From NCBI GenBank assembly GCA_964507325.1, contig CAZDQL010000005.1, positions 1 to 64,000 of the forward strand: 64,000 nt of DNA. The letters run 5' to 3'. This DNA comes from CAZDQL01 sp964507325 (GTDB taxonomy: Bacteria > Planctomycetota > UBA1135 > GCA-002686595). Shown here one piece after another: positions 24,505 to 33,379 of the stretch. The notes below the pieces were generated by a model, which saw nothing but the letters and a program-made list of their open reading frames with translations, made no database searches and was not told the origin of the DNA. The stretch's first letter is position 1, and each line of letters starts with the position of its first letter. Made by a program: the position numbers and the translations under genes.

Positions 24505-26109
24505 ATGGCCAAGCAGATCATGTTCGACGAGACCGCCCGCCAGAAGATGCGCAGCGGTATCGAGAAGCTCGCCAAGACGGTGCGCGTGACCCTCGGCCCC
24601 GCGGGCCGCAACGTCATCCTGCAGAAGTCGTTCGGTGGGCCCTACGTCACCAAGGACGGTGTCTCGGTCGCCAAGGAGATCGAGCTCGAGGACCCCTTCG
24701 AGAACATGGGCGCCAAGCTCGTGCTCGAGGTCGCCAACAAGACCAACGACGTGGCCGGTGACGGCACCACCACGGCCACCGTCCTGGCCTCGGCGATCTA
24801 CAACGAGGGCCTCAAGTACGTCGCCACCGGCGTCTCCACCATCGCCCTGCGCAACGGCATCGACAAGGCGGTGGAGAACGCCGTCGAGGCGATCGAAGGG
24901 CAGTCGCGGCGCGTGCGCTCCAAGGAGGACAAGGCAGCGGTGGCCACCATCGCCTCCAACAACAACGCCGAGATCGGCAGCCACCTGGCCAACGCCTTCG
25001 AGAAGGTGGGCGACGCCGGCGTGATCACCGTCGAGGAGAACCAGACGGTCGAGACCGAGCTCGAGGTGGTCGAGGGGATGGAGTTCGACAAGGGCTACCT
25101 CTCCCCCTACTTCGCCACCGACCTCACCAAGCTCACCACTGAGTTCGAGAATCCCAACCTCTTCATCTGCAACAAGAAGATCTCGAACGTGCGGGAGTTC
25201 CTGCCCGTGCTCGAGGCCGCCCTGCAGGTGGGAGGCCCCCTGCTCGTGGTCGCCGAGGACATCGAGGGCGAGGCCCTGGCGTCGCTGGTGATCAACAGGC
25301 TCAAGGGCATCCTGAACGTGGCCGCGGTCAAGGCCCCGGGCTTCGGAGAGCGTCGCAAGGCCTACCTGGAGGACATCGCCTGCCTGACCGGCGCCACCGC
25401 CCTGACCGACGAGCTGGGGATCCCCCTCGAGAAGGTCACCGCCGAGTTCTTCGGCCGCGCCGGCCGCGTGCTGATCACCAAGGACTCCACCACCATCGTC
25501 AAGGGCGCCGGCACGCCCCAGGCGATCAAGGAGCGCTGCCAGCAGATCGAGGTCCAGATCGAGAACACCAGCTCGGACTACGACCGCGAGAAGCTCCAGG
25601 AGCGGCTGGCCAAGCTCTCCGGCGGCGTGGCGGTGATCAAGGTCGGCGGCGAGACCGAGGCCGAGATGAAGCAAGCCAAGGACCTGGTGGAGGACGCGCT
25701 CAACGCCACGCGCGCCGCCATCGAGGAAGGGATCGTGGCCGGCGGCGGGGTGGCGCTCCTGCGCGCCGCCTCCGCGGTGTCGGAAGGTCGCTACAGGGGC
25801 GAAGAGCGCTTCGGCGCCCTGATCGTCGAGCGCGCCCTCGAGGAGCCCGTGCGCTGGATCGCCGGCAACGCGGGTGAGGACGGCTCGGTGGTGGCGGAGA
25901 CGATCCGCGAGCGTTCCAAGGCCACCGGCTTCAACGCGCTGACGAGCGAGTACGAGGACATGTTCAAGGCGGGCATCATCGACCCCGCCAAGGTGGTGCG
26001 CGCCGCCTTGCAGAACGCGGCCTCGATCGCCGGGCTGCTCCTGACCACCGACTCGATGGTCACCGAGCTCAAGGACGACGACGCGGCGGTGGAGGGGTCA
26101 GTCGCCTGA
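24505..26109 (+). CDS. groEL: Chaperonin GroEL, copy 2 (no GGM tail)
   Basis: A 534-residue chaperonin starting MAKQIMFDETAR. It has the intact ATP site (TLGPAGRNVIL, VAGDGTTTATVL) and canonical apical NKKISNVREFLPVLE. It lacks the usual GGM tail and ends in an acidic stretch (KDDDAAVEGSVA), and a deletion shortens the helix region near residue 430 (SEGRYRGEERFG). The sequence around residues 195-330 is closer to standard GroEL than copy 1. Divergence in tails between tandem copies suggests specialised clients. It is followed 24 nt later by dnaJ in the same operon. Confidence 0.96.
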   Translation: MAKQIMFDETARQKMRSGIEKLAKTVRVTLGPAGRNVILQKSFGGPYVTKDGVSVAKEIELEDPFENMGAKLVLEVANKTNDVAGDGTTTATVLASAIYNEGLKYVATGVSTIALRNGIDKAVENAVEAIEGQSRRVRSKEDKAAVATIASNNNAEIGSHLANAFEKVGDAGVITVEENQTVETELEVVEGMEFDKGYLSPYFATDLTKLTTEFENPNLFICNKKISNVREFLPVLEAALQVGGPLLVVAEDIEGEALASLVINRLKGILNVAAVKAPGFGERRKAYLEDIACLTGATALTDELGIPLEKVTAEFFGRAGRVLITKDSTTIVKGAGTPQAIKERCQQIEVQIENTSSDYDREKLQERLAKLSGGVAVIKVGGETEAEMKQAKDLVEDALNATRAAIEEGIVAGGGVALLRAASAVSEGRYRGEERFGALIVERALEEPVRWIAGNAGEDGSVVAETIRERSKATGFNALTSEYEDMFKAGIIDPAKVVRAALQNAASIAGLLLTTDSMVTELKDDDAAVEGSVA

Positions 26110-26133
26110 CCCCGACCTCCACCCGTCCTCCGC

Positions 26134-27255
26134 ATGAGCGACAAGCGCGACTACTACGAGGTCCTCGGCGTCACCCGTGACGCCGAGGCCGCGGAGATCA
26201 AGAAGGCCTATCGCAAGCTCGCCCTCGAGAACCACCCCGACCGCAACCAGGGCGACCCCCAGGCCGAGGCGCGCTTCAAGGAGGCCGCCGAGGCGTACGA
26301 CGTGCTCGGCGACGCGGCGAAGCGCCAGCAGTACGACCAGTTCGGACACGCGGCCTTCGGACCCGGCGGGGGGCCGAGCTTCCACAACCTGGAGGACATC
26401 TTCTCCGCCTTCGGGGACATCTTCGGGGGCGGGGGAGGCATCTTCGGCGACCTCTTCGGAGGCGGGCGCCGCTCCCGCGGCGGGCCGCGCCGCGGCCGCG
26501 ACCTGAAGATCGTCCTCGACCTGACCCTGGAGGAGATCGACGCCGGCGCGCGCAAGACGGTGGCCCTGAAGCGTCTCGAGCACTGCCAGGCCTGCCAGGG
26601 CTCGGGGTGCAAGCCCGGTACCAGCCGCCAGACCTGCGGCACCTGCGGCGGCCGCGGACAGGTAGCCCGCAACGCGGGCTTCTTCTCCATGGCCACCACC
26701 TGCCCCACCTGCCGCGGAGCGGGGCAGACGATCGAGTCCCCCTGCAACTCCTGCCGCGGTGCGGGGACGGTGCAGGAGCGGACCGAGATCGAGATCGACA
26801 TCCCGGCCGGGATCGAGGAGGGCGTGCGGCTGCGCGTCGCCGGGGAGGGGGACGCCGGTGCCCCCGGTGGGCCGCGCGGCGACCTCTTCGTCCTGGTGCG
26901 CGAGAACGAGCACAAGCTCTTCCAGCGCTCCGGACCCGACCTCTTGACCGAGGTGCCCTTCTCCTTCTCCCAGCTCGCCCTGGGGGACCGGGTCGAGATC
27001 CCCACCCTGCGCGGCCGCGTCGAGATGAACGTCCCGGCGGGCACCGCCAGCGGCAAGATCTTCCGCCTGCGCGGGCAGGGGCTGCCGCACCTGGACGGAG
27101 CGGGGCGCGGCGACCAGTTGGTGCGCGTCTTCGTCGAGGTGCCCGCCAAGCTGAGCGAGCGCCAGAAGGAGCTCCTGCGCGAGTTCGGCGAGATCGAGGT
27201 CGAGCGCAGCGGCAAGCGCTCCTTCTTCGAGCGCGTGGTGGACTACTTCTCATGA
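26134..27255 (+). CDS. dnaJ: Chaperone DnaJ (Hsp40)
   Basis: A 373-residue type I DnaJ. The J domain (1-70) includes the HPD motif in ENHPDRNQGD. A Gly/Phe-rich linker runs from about 75 to 120. The zinc domain contains four CxxCxGxG repeats: CQACQGSG, CGTCGGRG, CPTCRGAG and CNSCRGAG. The C-terminal substrate-binding domains end in a dimerisation helix. It would stimulate DnaK, which is not in the window. The stop overlaps grpE (ATGA). High confidence. Confidence 0.97.
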   Translation: MSDKRDYYEVLGVTRDAEAAEIKKAYRKLALENHPDRNQGDPQAEARFKEAAEAYDVLGDAAKRQQYDQFGHAAFGPGGGPSFHNLEDIFSAFGDIFGGGGGIFGDLFGGGRRSRGGPRRGRDLKIVLDLTLEEIDAGARKTVALKRLEHCQACQGSGCKPGTSRQTCGTCGGRGQVARNAGFFSMATTCPTCRGAGQTIESPCNSCRGAGTVQERTEIEIDIPAGIEEGVRLRVAGEGDAGAPGGPRGDLFVLVRENEHKLFQRSGPDLLTEVPFSFSQLALGDRVEIPTLRGRVEMNVPAGTASGKIFRLRGQGLPHLDGAGRGDQLVRVFVEVPAKLSERQKELLREFGEIEVERSGKRSFFERVVDYFS

Positions 27256-27908
27256 GACGCGGCCCCGCCCCGCGAGCGAATGCGATGCCCGAAGAGCTGA
27301 CCCAAGACCCCGACGAGCTCGAGGAGGAGCCCGAGGCGGACGCCGAGGGGGACGGGGAGGCCGAGGAGGCCGACCCCCTGCTGCGCGCCGAGCGCGAGCG
27401 GGACGAGTACCTCGTCAACTGGCAGCGCGCGCTGGCCGACTACCAGAACCTGCGGCGGCGCACGCTGGAGGACATCGAGCAGGCGGTCTACCGCGAGCGC
27501 TCGGGCCTGCTCGAGGAGGCGCTGACGGTGCTCGACTACCTCGACATGGCTCTGGACCACCCCTGCGAGAGCGAAGAGGCGCGCAACCTGCAGGTCGGCG
27601 TGCGCATGACCCGCGACCAGCTGTGGGCGCTGCTCGAGCGCTCCCAGGTGAGCCTGATCGAGGCCCAGGGCGCCTTCGATCCGGACCGCCACCAGGCGAT
27701 CGCCACCGTGGAGACCGCGCAGGTCCCCCCGGGCGAGATCGTGGAGGTGGTGCGGCGCGGATTCACGATCGGCGATCGGGTCCTGCGCTACGCCCACGTC
27801 AAGGTCGCGGCCGCCGAGGGGGCGTCTCAGGTGCGGGAAGGCGAGCCCGAAAGTCCGGCCGGCGATCGCGCCGATGGAGGGGAGAACCAGCCCGAGGAAA
27901 CTCCCTGA
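27252..27908 (+). CDS. grpE: GrpE nucleotide exchange factor for DnaK
   Basis: A 218-residue protein with an acidic, disordered N terminus (residues 15-45, Glu/Asp-rich), a long helix containing RERDEYLVNWQRALADYQNLRRR, and the C-terminal beta domain with the conserved VEVVRRGFTIGDRVLRYAHVKVA. It releases ADP from DnaK. I chose the ATG at 27252, which overlaps the dnaJ stop by 4 nt; a second in-frame ATG at 27285 is a plausible alternative start. It overlaps the next gene by 1 nt (TGATG). Confidence 0.92.
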   Translation: MRRGPAPRANAMPEELTQDPDELEEEPEADAEGDGEAEEADPLLRAERERDEYLVNWQRALADYQNLRRRTLEDIEQAVYRERSGLLEEALTVLDYLDMALDHPCESEEARNLQVGVRMTRDQLWALLERSQVSLIEAQGAFDPDRHQAIATVETAQVPPGEIVEVVRRGFTIGDRVLRYAHVKVAAAEGASQVREGEPESPAGDRADGGENQPEETP

Positions 27909-28225
27909 TGCCCACCTACGACTACCTCTGCCGCTCCTGCGGCCACGAGCTCGAGCTCTTCCAGGCGATGAGCGAGCGACCCAAGCGCAAGTGCCCCGCC
28001 TGCGGGGAGCTCAGGCTGCGGCGTCTGATCGGCAGCGGAGCCGGGGTCGTCTTCAAGGGCGCGGGCTTCTACCAGACCGACTACCGCTCGAAGTCCTACC
28101 ACGAGGCCGCCAGGAAGGACCGCGCCCCGGCCGAGGGGAGCTCGTCGAAGAGCGACGGCAAGCAGGCCGCCGGCGACTCCTCCAAGACGGAGAAGAGGGC
28201 TTCCGAGAACGGCGCAGACGCCTAG
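27908..28225 (+). CDS. FmdB-family zinc-ribbon protein
   Basis: A 105-residue small protein starting PTYDYLCRSCGHELELFQ, the standard FmdB/CxxC_CxxC_SSSS regulator start, with a second CPAC pair at about residue 28. Together they bind one zinc. It then has SGAGVVFKGAGFYQTDYRS, also family-typical. The last 40 residues are a Ser/Lys-rich, probably disordered tail. Function is unproven; it has been linked to gene regulation. Co-translated with grpE, it is the last gene of the chaperone operon. Confidence 0.88.
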   Translation: MPTYDYLCRSCGHELELFQAMSERPKRKCPACGELRLRRLIGSGAGVVFKGAGFYQTDYRSKSYHEAARKDRAPAEGSSSKSDGKQAAGDSSKTEKRASENGADA

Positions 28226-28307
28226 AATACCGCCCCGCTTCCCTGAAACCGCGGACCCCAGTGATCCGGGCGTCCCACGCCCCTGACCCTCCGACGCAGA
28301 GAATCCC

Positions 28308-29339
28308 ATGGCTCTCACCCCGATGCGCACGCTCCTCGACCACGCCGCCGAGAACAACTACGGCGTGGCCGCCTTCAACGTCAACAACATGGAGCAGATC
28401 CAGGCCATCATGGCGGCGGCCACCGAGACCGAGTCTCCGGTGATCGTCCAGGCCTCGCGAGGCGCGCGCTCCTATTCGAACGACAACTACCTGCGCCACC
28501 TGATGCTGGCGGCGGCCGAGCTCAACCCGCAGCTGCCTATCGCCATGCACCAGGACCACGGCAACTCGGTGGCGACCTGCATGAGCGCCATCGAGATGGG
28601 CTTCACCTCGGTGATGATGGACGGCTCACTCGAAGAGGACGGCAAGACCCCCTCCTCCTGGGACTACAACGTCAAGGTCACCAAGCAAGTGGTGGCCGCC
28701 GCCCACGCCCGCGGCGTGACCGTGGAAGCCGAGCTGGGCTGCCTGGGCGGCATCGAGGACGGCCAGGGCGCCGGCCTCACCGAAGACGAGGTGCTGCAGC
28801 ACCTGACCGACCCCGAGGAGGCGGGCAAGTTCGTCCGTGAGACCGGTTGCGACGCCCTGGCGGTGGCGATCGGCACCAGCCACGGGGCCTACAAATTCAA
28901 GAAGAAGCCCACCGGCAAGGTGCTCAGGATGGAAGTCATCCGCAAGATCCACGAGCAGATGCCGGACTGCCACATGGTGATGCACGGCTCCTCGTCGGTG
29001 CCCAAGGAACTGGTGGACATCATCAACCAGTACGGCGGCGAGATCCCCGAGACCTACGGCGTGCCGGTGGAGGATATCCAGGAGGGGATCCGCCACGGCG
29101 TGCGCAAGATCAACGTCGACACCGACAACCGCCTGGCGATCACCGGCGCCATCCGCAAGGCCTTCATGGAGGCCCCCGCCGAGTTCGACCCGCGCCACTA
29201 CCTGAAGCCCGCGCGGGCCGCCATGGCCGAGGTCTGCAAGGCGCGCATGATCGCCTTCGGTCAGGCCGGGCACGCCGGCGGCGTCGAGCTCAAGAGCCTG
29301 GACGACCTGAAGCAGGTCTACGACCTGGCGTCGGTCTGA
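28308..29339 (+). CDS. fba: Class II fructose-bisphosphate aldolase
   Basis: A 343-residue zinc aldolase of glycolysis and gluconeogenesis. Residues seen are the zinc ligands in MHQDHGNS (His-x2-His region), a Glu/His pair in EAELGCLGG and GTSHGAY, and the phosphate-binding MHGSSSVP followed by KINVDTDNR. Length and motifs match the Fba class IIB subgroup. It lies 82 nt after the zinc-ribbon gene and its 3' end overlaps the convergent HAD gene by 22 nt. Confidence 0.96.
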   Translation: MALTPMRTLLDHAAENNYGVAAFNVNNMEQIQAIMAAATETESPVIVQASRGARSYSNDNYLRHLMLAAAELNPQLPIAMHQDHGNSVATCMSAIEMGFTSVMMDGSLEEDGKTPSSWDYNVKVTKQVVAAAHARGVTVEAELGCLGGIEDGQGAGLTEDEVLQHLTDPEEAGKFVRETGCDALAVAIGTSHGAYKFKKKPTGKVLRMEVIRKIHEQMPDCHMVMHGSSSVPKELVDIINQYGGEIPETYGVPVEDIQEGIRHGVRKINVDTDNRLAITGAIRKAFMEAPAEFDPRHYLKPARAAMAEVCKARMIAFGQAGHAGGVELKSLDDLKQVYDLASV

Positions 29340-30226
29340 GCGCCGTCGACCTGCGCGGCGTCGTTCTGGGGCACGTCGTTCTGGGGCTGGGGGGCGAGGA
29401 AGAGCTCCTCGATCAGCTCCGCCAGCCCCTCGCCGTCGTGGTGGCCGATCACCCGGTCCGCGACCGACTTGAGCTCCCGCATCCCACTGCCCATCGCCAC
29501 GCCGAGCCCGGCGCCGCACACCATGGGGATGTCGTTGTTGGCGTCCCCCACGGCGACCACCCGCTCGGGGTGGATGCCGTAGTCCTCCTCGAGGACGCGC
29601 AGCGCTTCGGCCTTGCCGCGGCAGGGGGGATGGGCGTCCACCGCCTGCATGCCGCTCCCCCGATGCCGTGGTAGCACGTCCAGCGGGAAGTGGGTCATGT
29701 AGGTCGGGCGCCGGATCGCCGCCTCGATCTCGGCGTGGTAGGCCCCGGAGTCGGGGTGGCGATCGCTGATGAAGGTCACGCGAATCGCCGCCTCGACGCG
29801 CAGCCCCGGGTAGTCGACGAGCTCCAGGTTCTCGAGCCCCTCCAGACTGCGCCGCTGGACTTCGCTCTCCGGGTGCACGGCGAGCTTGCGGTCCGCGGTC
29901 ATCACCAGGAGCAGGTCCCGCACCTCTTCCCCGTAGGTCAGGAGCTCCTCCAGGGTGCGCCGGCCGAAGGTGCGCTCCTCCACCAGCCGATCCTCCTCCG
30001 GGCAGTAGACTGCTGCACCGTTGAAGAGCACCGTGCGGGTGGTGAGCCCCAGCTCGGTCAGGATCGGCGCGGCGGCGGCCCTCGAGCGGCCGGTGGCGAG
30101 CATCAGGCAGATCCCGCGGCGCTCCGCCTCCCGCAGGGCGGCGCGGGTCGCGGGGTGGATGCGATCCTCGCTGTTGAGCAGGGTGCCGTCGAGGTCGAGG
30201 AGCAGCGCGTCGTAGGAGCGGGGCAT
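29318..30226 (-). CDS. Cof-type HAD phosphatase
   Basis: A 302-residue HAD hydrolase of the Cof subfamily. Motif I is DLDGTLLNSED with the nucleophile Asp near residue 10, motif II ATGRSR, motif III Lys in GKAEALRVLEEDYG, and motif IV VGDANNDIPM. A C2-type cap lies between motifs II and III. Substrates of this family are sugar or cofactor phosphates and cannot be predicted here. The C-terminal 25 residues are Gln/Asn/Asp-rich (PQND repeats) and the gene overlaps fba tail-to-tail. I use the ATG at 30226; an in-frame ATG at 30241 is possible. Confidence 0.88.
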   Translation of the reverse strand: MPRSYDALLLDLDGTLLNSEDRIHPATRAALREAERRGICLMLATGRSRAAAAPILTELGLTTRTVLFNGAAVYCPEEDRLVEERTFGRRTLEELLTYGEEVRDLLLVMTADRKLAVHPESEVQRRSLEGLENLELVDYPGLRVEAAIRVTFISDRHPDSGAYHAEIEAAIRRPTYMTHFPLDVLPRHRGSGMQAVDAHPPCRGKAEALRVLEEDYGIHPERVVAVGDANNDIPMVCGAGLGVAMGSGMRELKSVADRVIGHHDGEGLAELIEELFLAPQPQNDVPQNDAAQVDGAQTDARS

Positions 30227-30270
30227 GGAGCGCGGCAGCATACTGCCCCGACCTGACGGGGTGAAGGACG

Positions 30271-33240
30271 CTACGGCACCTCGAGCACGACCTCCACGTC
30301 CTGCTCGGCCAGGACCTCCACCTCCCGTTCGACGATCACCTGCCCGTCCTGGCGGAGGGTGACGGTCCAACGCCCCACGTGCATCCCGTCCAGGACGCGC
30401 GGGCGAGTGCCCCAGAACCCCGTCTGGCGCGTGATCGACTCCTCCCCGCGCACGAGCTTCGCGACGGCGCGGTAGCGGCCGTTCAGGTTTCCAGCCAGCC
30501 TCACGCGCAGACGCCCCGCCGCCTCGACCACCAGGTCGGCGTCGGTGACGATCTCGTCGGGAGCCAACACCAGACCGCTGATCTCCCCGGCGGTCGTGTA
30601 GGCACCCGAGGATCTCACCGTCAGCTCGACCCCGCTGGGTAGACCGCGCACCCGATAGCGCCCGTCGCGATCGGTCGAGATCCGACGCCGCCATCCGGAC
30701 CAATCGGGACGCATCTCGCCCTGGTCGTTCTCCACCAGCTGCATGCCCCCCACACCCCAGCCTCCGCCCTGCCCCGCGGCGCTGGTGACCTCGATCGACA
30801 CCCCCTCCCGGGGCCGCCCTTCCGGGTCGGTGACGCGCCCCTCGATGACGGTCAAGGGCAGCTCCACGTCGAAGGCCGTGGTGCCGGTGGCGATCGTCAC
30901 CTGGAAGAGGATGGCCATGTAGCGCTCGGGATGGGTGACCATCAGGTTGTACTCACCGCAGGGCACCTCCTCGATCCGATAGCGCCCGTCGTGACCGGAG
31001 AGGGCCCTGAACTCCCTCGACATTCCCCACACGCCCCCATAGCGTCCCTGCCGGCCGCCCTGGGCCGGCAGCAGCACCAGGTCCGCGCCCGCCAAGGGCA
31101 GGCGACCCTCGGTCACGAAGCCCGAGAGGGTGCCGAGGAGCGGAGCGGTCAAGGTCAGCTCGTGCTGCCCGCCCTCGACCACCTCGACCGTTCGCGACGA
31201 GAGGCTCTCCTCGGCGCCGGGAATGGGGCGGGTCAACAGGAACTTCCAGCTGCCCGGCTCCAGGGGACCGACGGTCGCGGTGCCCTCCTCCCCCGTCACC
31301 ACCTGCGACCCCCCTCCGCCCGGGACGTAGCTCAGCGAGTTCGCGTAGCCCAGGTTCCCTAGGCGGAACGCGCCACCGGGGCCGTCGCTCGACTCGTAGC
31401 GCACCTCGACCCCCGAGCACGCCCGCCCTTCGGTGTCGCGGACGGTGACGACCACCGTCCCACCGGAGGCCAGGGAGATGTCGAGGGTCGCATCCCCCGC
31501 GAGGAGGTTGGGAACGGGCTCGGGCGAGCTGGCGACGAAGCCCTCGGCGGCGGCGGCCACCACGGCACGCTCCCTGGGGAGCGTCGGCAGGACGGCGACT
31601 CCCTCTTCGTCCGTGATCCCGAAGCGCCTCTCTTGCTGGGTCCACAGATCCACCTCGTCGGCGGCCAGGAGCCAGTCGAGGACCTGGGTCTCGTCCTCCG
31701 CCGCCACCACCACGCGGGCCCCCGGCACCGGCTCACCGCTCTCCGCGCCGCGCACGGTGACGCGCAGCACGGGGGCCGGCTCGAGCGCCAGCTCCCCCAG
31801 CTGCACGGTCTGGCCGCGAGCGATCGGGATCCCGGAGCGCTCCAGGTCGTGGTAGCCGGTGGCCCGCACGCGCAGGGCCGCCCGACCACCCTCCTCCCTG
31901 ACCGCGATCCCCTCGAAGCGCGCCCGCCCGCCGGGGTGGTGGCGCAGGGCCTGGCCCTCCTCGTCCTCGAGGGCGCGCAGGCGCTTGCGACCGCGGGCGT
32001 CCTCGACGCCCGCCCAGAGGACGTACTCCTCGACCGCCTCGCCGGAGGTGGCGTCCACGACGTGGACCTCGAGCGCCACCCTCGGACGACACTCCAATCG
32101 CACCCCCTTCGAGCCGGGCCAGGCCTCGACCGCCTCGACGTCGCGCGAGCGCCTCCAGCGCTCCCGATCCGCGGGCCCGTCGGGCTCCCAGAGGGTCAGA
32201 CGGTGCGCCACCCCCGGGGTCAACCCGGCGACGCGGAAGGCGCCGTCGTCGGTCACCTCGCCGCAGCGCACGCGCCGATGCAGGTCGAGGTCCTCGCGCG
32301 CGAGCTCGCTGTCGGCGATGCGCGCCTCGACGCGCGCGCGCGCGCCGCGCTCGGGGGAGAGGTCGACGACCTGCCCTTCGATCGTCTCTCCGTCCTCGAG
32401 CACGAAGAGCAGGTCCTGCCTGACCTCTCCCGCCGCCAGAGCCTCCCCGCGCACCTCGCTCACCTGGTGCTCGGGGGAGTCGAGGATCAGCGCCCAGGGA
32501 CCGGGGGTCAGGCCGGAGAGGGCGAAGTCCCCCCCCTCGCCGCTCTCCCCGAGCAGGACTCCGCGCCCGGGGATCGTGATCTGCATCCCCCCCCGCCCGC
32601 GTTCGATGGCGGAGAGGATGCGCACGCCGGCGATCCCCCTCCCCGCCCGGTCGACGATCGTGCCGGTCAGGCCGATCCCGGGGGTGAGGACGATGTCCCC
32701 CATGTCCTGGGGTGGGTTGTCGCCGAGGGTCGCCTCCTCGAGGCGCCGCGGGGCGAAGCCGGCGGCGCGGATCGCCAGGCGCAGGGGACCGGGGCGCAGG
32801 GGCTCGTCCAGGGCGAAGCGCCCCTCGTCATCGGTCTCCGTCCACGCGCGCTGGCCCGCGTCGTAGGACTGGACCACCTCCTCCATGTCGAGGGGTACCT
32901 TCAGCCAGGCGAACCCGGTGCTGGCGTACACGCGCGCCCTCGCCACCGGTCGCTCCCCCTCGTCCAGGACTCGTCCGATGAGCAGAGCGTCGGGTCCCCC
33001 TGCGGATGCGGCCTCCGGGGTGCCGGCTTCCTCCGTGGAGCCCGCCGCCTGTCGGTCGGCGTTGGCGGCTTCCCCCGGCTCCTCGCGCTCCTCCAGGATA
33101 GTCCGCCCGTGGGGAGAGGCGGGCGCGATCGAAGCCGGGCCGGCCGCCTCGCTGGCGATTCCCCCCCCCACGACGAGCCACAGGAGCGCGATCCCGGCCA
33201 CGAGGACCAGGGCGACTAGGGCGATGGAGTTGGAGCGCAT
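30271..33240 (-). CDS. Giant secreted protein of repeated carboxypeptidase-regulatory domains
   Basis: A 989-residue protein with an N-terminal hydrophobic anchor or signal (residues 6-28, VALVLVAGIALLWLVVGGG). The rest is a chain of beta-sandwich domains of about 80-100 residues. Typical CarboxypepD_reg signatures are GRVLDEGERPVARARVYA, GTIVDRAGRGIAGVRIL, GFVTEGRLPLAGADLVL and GRVTDPEGRPREGVSIEV. No catalytic domain is evident. Such proteins usually build surface or extracellular scaffolds. ATG at 33240 was chosen as the first Met before the hydrophobic segment. It is divergent from the DUF1570-like peptidase. Confidence 0.85.
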   Translation of the reverse strand: MRSNSIALVALVLVAGIALLWLVVGGGIASEAAGPASIAPASPHGRTILEEREEPGEAANADRQAAGSTEEAGTPEAASAGGPDALLIGRVLDEGERPVARARVYASTGFAWLKVPLDMEEVVQSYDAGQRAWTETDDEGRFALDEPLRPGPLRLAIRAAGFAPRRLEEATLGDNPPQDMGDIVLTPGIGLTGTIVDRAGRGIAGVRILSAIERGRGGMQITIPGRGVLLGESGEGGDFALSGLTPGPWALILDSPEHQVSEVRGEALAAGEVRQDLLFVLEDGETIEGQVVDLSPERGARARVEARIADSELAREDLDLHRRVRCGEVTDDGAFRVAGLTPGVAHRLTLWEPDGPADRERWRRSRDVEAVEAWPGSKGVRLECRPRVALEVHVVDATSGEAVEEYVLWAGVEDARGRKRLRALEDEEGQALRHHPGGRARFEGIAVREEGGRAALRVRATGYHDLERSGIPIARGQTVQLGELALEPAPVLRVTVRGAESGEPVPGARVVVAAEDETQVLDWLLAADEVDLWTQQERRFGITDEEGVAVLPTLPRERAVVAAAAEGFVASSPEPVPNLLAGDATLDISLASGGTVVVTVRDTEGRACSGVEVRYESSDGPGGAFRLGNLGYANSLSYVPGGGGSQVVTGEEGTATVGPLEPGSWKFLLTRPIPGAEESLSSRTVEVVEGGQHELTLTAPLLGTLSGFVTEGRLPLAGADLVLLPAQGGRQGRYGGVWGMSREFRALSGHDGRYRIEEVPCGEYNLMVTHPERYMAILFQVTIATGTTAFDVELPLTVIEGRVTDPEGRPREGVSIEVTSAAGQGGGWGVGGMQLVENDQGEMRPDWSGWRRRISTDRDGRYRVRGLPSGVELTVRSSGAYTTAGEISGLVLAPDEIVTDADLVVEAAGRLRVRLAGNLNGRYRAVAKLVRGEESITRQTGFWGTRPRVLDGMHVGRWTVTLRQDGQVIVEREVEVLAEQDVEVVLEVP

Positions 33241-33379
33241 GGTGGTTCCATTGGAACCCCACGGATCCCTGGCTGCGAGGGGGATCCAGAGCGGGGATCG
33301 CGGGTGGGGGCTTCCAGGACCCCGCGCAGGTGCCAAGATGGGAAGAGCTCCGCCCAGATCTTCCCGCAGGCCCCAGCCC

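Noticed and set aside
28226..28307. Possible riboswitch before fba
   Set aside because: The 82-nt gap is short and shows no convincing paired structure beyond short GC matches.
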